The position numbers and the translations under genes are program-made. Of a stretch of 6,404 bases of DNA, positions 5,299 through 6,404 are shown in pieces. The notes beneath the pieces were generated by a model. It had not been told where the DNA came from and searched no databases. It worked only from the letters and a program-made list of their open reading frames with translations. How positions within the stretch are numbered: position 1 is the stretch's first letter; every line of letters begins with the position of its first letter. The DNA lies in NCBI GenBank assembly GCA_955652345.1, contig CATPBV010000101.1, forward strand, positions 1 to 6,404. The letters run 5' to 3'. The stretch is from an uncultured Solirubrobacteraceae bacterium (GTDB lineage: Bacteria > Actinomycetota > Thermoleophilia > Solirubrobacterales > Solirubrobacteraceae).

Positions 5299-6359
5299 GC
5301 ACCACCACAGATCTCAGCAGGCAGGCCATTGCGGCGATCGATGAGGGCGGGCAGCTCGCGGACATCCTGGGGATGCCCGAGCAGCTGCGCGACGCCCTCT
5401 GGCGAGTCCAGTCGGCTTCGCTCGAGCCACACGACGCTCCCGGCGGGCTGATCGTGGCCGGGATGGGAGGGTCGGCGATCGGCGGCCTCCTGGGCAGGGC
5501 GGCGCTGGGGGACCGCGCGTCCCGTCCGATCGTCATTGCCCGGGGGTACGCGCTGCCGGCATGGGCCACCCCCGACACGACGGTCCTGTGCAGCAGCTAC
5601 TCGGGGCAGACGGAGGAGACGCTCGCCATCTACGACGCGGCCGGAGCTCTGGGGGCGCGCAGAATCGTCGCCACCACCGGCGGCAAGCTCGCCGAGGAGG
5701 CGCGCAGAGATGGGGTTCCCGTGATCCCGCTCCCCGGCGGGTTCCAGCCGCGTGCAGCGGTCGGGTACCTGCTCGTCGTCGCGCTCGAGGTGGCGGGACT
5801 CTGCGGGGCCGGCGAGAGCCTGCACGCGGAGATCGACGTGGCCTCCGCCCACGCCGAGGAGCTGGTGCGTGACTGGGGCCCGGACGGCGCTGAGGACGCG
5901 CTTCCGAAGATGCTCGCCCGGGGGCTGCACGGAACCGTTCCCCAGATCGCCGGCGCAGGCCTCACCGCTCCGGTCGCATACCGCTGGAAGACCCAGTTCA
6001 ACGAGAACGCGAAGGTGCCGTCCTTCTCGCACGAGCTGCCCGAGCTCGACCACAACGAGATCGACGGCTGGCAGGGCGCCCGGGATCTGGGCCGCTTCAG
6101 CGCCGTGTTCCTCGACGACTGCGATCTGCACCCGCGAATCCGCCGTCGCATTGACCTGACGCGAGGAATGATCGCGTCCGAGGCCGCGTCTACCTACCGG
6201 GTTGAGAGCATCGGCCACAGCCGGACCGAGCGCCTGGTCTCGCTGGTGCTGCTCGGCGACCTTGCGTCGCTGTACCTGGCCGTGCTGCGCGGCGTCGACC
6301 CCGGTCCGGTGGCGATGCTCGACCGCCTCAAGGAAGCGCTCGCAGGCGGCTGGGACTGA
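5295..6359 (+). CDS. Bifunctional phosphoglucose/phosphomannose isomerase (SIS family)
   Basis: Interconverts glucose-6-phosphate or mannose-6-phosphate with fructose-6-phosphate in the cytoplasm, here most likely to supply mannose for GDP-mannose. Two sugar-isomerase (SIS) domains are visible. The first has GMGGSAIGG (residues 56-64) and the phosphate-binding SSYSGQTEET (100-109). It is followed by a QPRAAVGYLL segment typical of the family. The second half has QFNENAK with Glu237 and LDHNEIDGW with His253. The 16-residue spacing of this Glu/His pair equals that of the catalytic Glu203/His219 pair in the Pyrobaculum aerophilum enzyme. The length of 354 fits the family. TTG 5295 is the first plausible start after an in-frame TGA at 5262, and it gives MSTTTDLSRQ; initiation may depend on coupling through the 46-nt repeat junction. 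The remaining 45 bases after TGA 6357-6359 show no terminator or gene. Confidence 0.92.
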   Translation: MSTTTDLSRQAIAAIDEGGQLADILGMPEQLRDALWRVQSASLEPHDAPGGLIVAGMGGSAIGGLLGRAALGDRASRPIVIARGYALPAWATPDTTVLCSSYSGQTEETLAIYDAAGALGARRIVATTGGKLAEEARRDGVPVIPLPGGFQPRAAVGYLLVVALEVAGLCGAGESLHAEIDVASAHAEELVRDWGPDGAEDALPKMLARGLHGTVPQIAGAGLTAPVAYRWKTQFNENAKVPSFSHELPELDHNEIDGWQGARDLGRFSAVFLDDCDLHPRIRRRIDLTRGMIASEAASTYRVESIGHSRTERLVSLVLLGDLASLYLAVLRGVDPGPVAMLDRLKEALAGGWD

Positions 6360-6404
6360 CGGCCGGGCCTCGGAAGGCGCGCGGCGCGGCGGGGTGTCTC
6401 AGAC

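Noticed and set aside
5097..6218. Long minus-strand open frame (373 codons) opposite the isomerase gene
   Set aside because: Its translation is Arg/Pro/Gly-rich with no recognisable motif, as expected for a frame mirroring a G+C-rich gene; the plus strand has clear family motifs across the same bases.
6394..6404. Possible start of a following gene (GTG TCT CAG)
   Set aside because: Only three full codons are visible and there is no well-placed ribosome site; nothing supports a call.
6360..6404. Terminator after the isomerase gene
   Set aside because: There is only a short GGCCGGGCC self-complementary word, with no stable stem and no T-run.

Overview
The window is G+C-rich (about two-thirds by eye). 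It reads as part of a single plus-strand operon for cell-envelope polysaccharide precursors in an actinobacterium. The style of the LCP protein, with its paired cysteines and extra C-terminal domain, together with the TTG starts and tight gene packing, suggests the Thermoleophilia/Solirubrobacterales. That placement is inference, because there is no rRNA or marker gene here.

Layout: 1-1410 is the 3' part of a LytR-CpsA-Psr (LCP) family glycopolymer ligase gene, open at the left edge. 1432-4146 is UDP-glucose 6-dehydrogenase (ugd). Its 428 host residues are interrupted by a 476-residue intein (2206-3633) that carries a two-motif LAGLIDADG homing endonuclease. 4148-5248 is a nucleotidyltransferase with a left-handed beta-helix tail, most likely mannose-1-phosphate guanylyltransferase. 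5295-6359 is a bifunctional phosphoglucose/phosphomannose isomerase. The last 45 bases (6360-6404) hold nothing I can support. Gaps between genes are 21, 1 and 46 nt. No promoter, rho-independent terminator, tRNA, rRNA or CRISPR array was seen.

How the genes work together: the isomerase makes mannose-6-phosphate from fructose-6-phosphate. A phosphomannomutase, not in this window, would give mannose-1-phosphate, and the guanylyltransferase would make GDP-mannose. Ugd supplies UDP-glucuronate. The LCP protein would attach the finished lipid-linked polymer to the cell wall.

The standout is the intein. It sits exactly in front of the catalytic cysteine of Ugd, inside the GYGGS/CFPKD active-site motif, so the +1 splicing nucleophile and the enzyme's catalytic thiol are the same residue. 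The enzyme should therefore be inactive until the intein leaves. Its penultimate residue is Ser instead of the usual His. Secondary points of interest are a four-unit tandem repeat (5231-5296) that repeats a stop/start overlap at the last gene junction, a 17-codon mini-ORF bridging that junction, and a perfect 16-bp palindrome over the LCP stop codon just ahead of ugd.
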